In this document: piece by piece, positions 5,907-6,302 of the stretch
How the letters are laid out: each line of letters opens with the position of its first letter
Numbering within the stretch: the stretch's first letter is position 1
Source: an uncultured Clostridiaceae bacterium
Lineage (GTDB): Bacteria > Bacillota > Clostridia > TANB77 > CAG-508
Length of the DNA: 6,302 nt
Direction of reading: 5' to 3'
Assembly (NCBI GenBank): GCA_958402495.1
Contig: CATXTS010000115.1
Coordinates: 1 to 6,302 of the forward strand
Made by a program: the position numbers and the translations under genes
Notes under the pieces: model-generated
Seen by the model: the letters and a program-made list of their open reading frames with translations, nothing else
Told to the model about the DNA's origin: nothing
The model's database searches: none

Positions 5907-6302
5907 ATGTTATATTACTTTTTTAAAGGATTTGAATTTATAGGAAATTTTATTAGAATAAAAAGCAAGATTATGTACTGGAAATTAAAATATGGTAAAA
6001 GAATAAAAATCGGAAAACATCTAAAATTTAGAAAAAGGTTTTATATTAATATTACAAATGAAGGATATTTGGAAATAGGAAATAATAATTTTTTTAATAA
6101 TGATTGTTCTATTAACTGTCATAAAAAAATTATTATTGGAAGTGACAATTTATTTGGTGAAAATGTAAAAGTATATGATCATAATCATGTATTCAACAAT
6201 CGTGAAATTAACTTTAAAAAGACATTTCAATCGGGAAATATAGAAATAGGAAATCACAACTGGATTTGTTCCAATGTCACAATATTAAAAGATACTCACA
6301 TA
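5907..6302 (+). CDS. Hexapeptide-repeat acyltransferase, 3' end off window
   Basis: An open frame begins at ATG 5907 and runs without a stop to the window edge, giving 132 residues. It looks like a left-handed beta-helix (LbetaH) O- or N-acetyltransferase of the WbbJ/Maa type, which would use acetyl-CoA to modify a sugar of the repeat unit. The first ~45 residues are hydrophobic and basic (LYYFFKGFEFIGNFIRIKSK). Hexapeptide-like turns follow: YLEIGNNNFFNNDCSI (54-69), KIIIGSDNLFGENVKV (74-89), and NIEIGNHNWICSNVTILKDT (111-130). Between the last two sits VYDHNHVF (89-96), whose His92/His94 match the catalytic histidine loop of the family. GAGGA (5898-5902) lies just upstream, 14 nt after the epimerase stop, so the gene belongs to the operon. 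The missing part should hold the remaining coils, probably starting IGDN-, and the C-terminal helix. Its codons are even more AT-rich than those of ugd, which is common for accessory sugar-modification genes. The acyl group and acceptor are unknown. Confidence 0.88.
   Translation, partial: MLYYFFKGFEFIGNFIRIKSKIMYWKLKYGKRIKIGKHLKFRKRFYINITNEGYLEIGNNNFFNNDCSINCHKKIIIGSDNLFGENVKVYDHNHVFNNREINFKKTFQSGNIEIGNHNWICSNVTILKDTHI

Overview
The window is AT-rich (roughly one third G+C by eye). It uses AGA and TTA codons heavily, has strong GGAGG/AGGGGG-type ribosome binding sites, and packs all its genes on the + strand. This points to a low-GC Firmicute. The Hrb-like flavin reductase and the overall protein style suggest an anaerobic Clostridia member, possibly Lachnospiraceae or a relative, but this is inference and no species can be named. 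The content is part of an extracellular or capsular polysaccharide locus.

Layout. Positions 2-502 hold the 3' part of a PssD/Cps14F (Alg14-like) gene that is open to the left edge. Positions 503-619 are an unusual 117-bp gap. On the minus strand it contains a clear 5' two-thirds of a tRNA-Lys with anticodon CUU: acceptor 5' strand, D-arm, anticodon arm and variable loop, but no T-arm and no 3' acceptor strand. Positions 620-1108 encode the PssE/Cps14G (Alg13-like) partner. Positions 1137-1646 encode a flavin-reductase domain protein that looks like the N-terminal half of high-molecular-weight rubredoxin without the rubredoxin part. Positions 1647-1843 are a regulatory gap with a near-consensus sigma-A-type promoter, then two abutting perfect palindromes in the leader. 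From 1844 to the right edge runs a tight operon: initiating sugar-phosphate transferase, GT4 glycosyltransferase, UDP-glucose 6-dehydrogenase, UDP-glucuronate 4-epimerase-like protein, and the start of a hexapeptide-repeat acyltransferase cut by the window edge.

How the genes fit together. The initiating transferase would load the first sugar phosphate onto undecaprenyl phosphate. The GT4 enzyme and the PssD/PssE pair would extend the lipid-linked repeat unit. Ugd would make UDP-glucuronate and the epimerase would convert it to UDP-galacturonate, so a uronic-acid-containing polymer is likely. The acyltransferase would decorate a sugar. The flavin reductase has no obvious place in this pathway.

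The two observations most worth following are the truncated antisense tRNA-Lys between the two halves of a heterodimeric glycosyltransferase, and the twin-palindrome leader downstream of the internal promoter.
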